From: CAVDWX01 sp963612735
GTDB taxonomy: Bacteria; Bacillota_I; Bacilli_A; RFN20; CAG-826
NCBI GenBank assembly: GCA_963612735.1
Contig: CAVDWX010000089.1
Location: 1 to 5,151 of the forward strand
Length of the DNA stretch: 5,151 nt
Direction of reading: 5' to 3'
Shown here: positions 4,688-5,151 of the stretch, in pieces
How positions within the stretch are numbered: position 1 is the first letter of the stretch
Layout: every line of letters begins with the position of its first letter
The notes under the pieces: generated by a model
Told to the model about the DNA's origin: nothing
The model's database searches: none
What the model saw: only the letters and a program-made list of their open reading frames with translations
Translations under genes and position numbers: made by a program

Positions 4688-5151
4688 TTAATCAGCAATA
4701 TTTTTTTGTTCTTTCCTTCTTTTATATAGATATATTGAGCAAGTAACCAAACTGGCAATAATAGAAGTAATAACAATTATTATATGGGTTTTGCTATTAT
4801 CTTTTATTTTAACGATATTTGATTCGTAAGTGGAACTATTTAGATTGTCATTAGCCGCTTTTGCCCACGCTAATAGGCGGTTATAGTAGGGAAGATAAGT
4901 TTCTTTACTGCTTAATATATTTTTAACATTATCAGATAGTTCGAGATAATTCGTTTTTGCGTTTTGATAATAATTTTCACTGATGCATAAACCTGTTCCA
5001 ACATCGTTTTCTTCTATTTTTGGATGCATATATTTTTCAATAAAGGAACCCGCTAAAAAGGCATCATCGATAATGGTGAAATTGATTGGCTTTTGATTTG
5101 TTGCATAGCACGCAAATCGCTTTTGATTAGAATTAGAATTATATTGTAAAC
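4688..5151 (-). CDS. C-terminal part of a membrane-anchored surface protein (5' end off window)
   Basis: The reading frame stays open from the stop at 4688 to the right edge, giving 153 visible residues. An internal ATG at 5029 has no ribosome site and falls inside what reads as a continuous domain, so it is not the true start. The visible part begins with a segment containing INFTIIDDAFLAGSFIEKY, then a module with a lone Cys in TGLCISEN, LSDNVKNILSS and YYNRLLAWAKAAND. It ends with a membrane helix at visible residues about 122-142 (HIIIVITSIIASLVTCSIYLY, shown here only by its ends HIII and YLY in meaning) and a basic KRRKEQK tail. This is the usual end of a secreted, C-terminally membrane-anchored surface protein. 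I recognise the module only as a common C-terminal domain of large extracellular proteins in uncultured Bacilli, with no known function. licD lies 126 nt downstream on the same strand, with no clear terminator between. Confidence 0.72.
   Translation of the reverse strand, partial: LQYNSNSNQKRFACYATNQKPINFTIIDDAFLAGSFIEKYMHPKIEENDVGTGLCISENYYQNAKTNYLELSDNVKNILSSKETYLPYYNRLLAWAKAANDNLNSSTYESNIVKIKDNSKTHIIIVITSIIASLVTCSIYLYKRRKEQKNIAD

Noticed and set aside
4688..5029. A complete 113-residue gene starting at ATG 5029
   Set aside because: No ribosome site precedes it and the frame continues open to the window edge with protein-like sequence, so it is the tail of a longer gene.
1..5151. CRISPR array, tRNA or rRNA genes, prophage or insertion sequence
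   Set aside because: No regularly spaced repeats, no cloverleaf or rRNA motifs, and no transposase or integrase sequence in any frame.
1..5151. TGA read as tryptophan (Mycoplasma-type code)
   Set aside because: Conserved tryptophans in SecE and NusG use TGG, and no conserved protein needs read-through of TGA.

Overview
The window is AT-rich bacterial DNA with strong AGGAGG-type ribosome binding sites in the core operon. It carries short Bacillota-type SecE and zinc-type L33 proteins, a BspA-like leucine-rich-repeat surface protein and an endonuclease I lipoprotein. Tryptophans in the conserved proteins are read from TGG and no gene needs TGA as a sense codon, so the code looks standard. Together this suggests an uncultured low-GC Bacillota, perhaps a gut- or host-associated member of Bacilli near the Mollicutes/Erysipelotrichales. 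That placement is inferred from gene content, not from a marker phylogeny.

Layout. Positions 1-214 hold the C-terminal end of a hydrophobic membrane protein. It abuts a plus-strand gene (215-952) for a small surface protein with a signal peptide, a short leucine-rich repeat and a C-terminal membrane anchor. A minus-strand secreted lipoprotein nuclease (949-2214) converges on it, and the two stop codons overlap by 4 bp. A divergent intergenic region (2215-2349) leads into the plus-strand core operon rpmG-secE-nusG (2350-3337). The 48-codon rpmG gene is short and easily missed, and nusG is best started at ATG 2717. A strong, probably bidirectional terminator (3343-3385) closes the operon.

From 3386 to 3715 there is no credible protein gene. 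The first two thirds contain several nested complementary segments that could fold into a structured RNA, followed by a Shine-Dalgarno-like sequence and an 11-codon stub ORF. I cannot match this to a known RNA family. It is the best candidate for something undescribed in the window.

The right side is on the minus strand: a LicD-family nucleotidyltransferase-fold protein (3716-4561), probably decorating a surface glycan or teichoic acid with a phosphorylated group, then the C-terminal part of a membrane-anchored surface protein (4688-5151) that runs off the window.

Taken together, a conserved translation/secretion/transcription core operon sits between accessory cell-surface genes: anchored surface proteins, a secreted nuclease likely used for DNA scavenging, and a glycan-modifying enzyme. 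Apart from the first two genes and the core trio, each gene appears to be transcribed alone.
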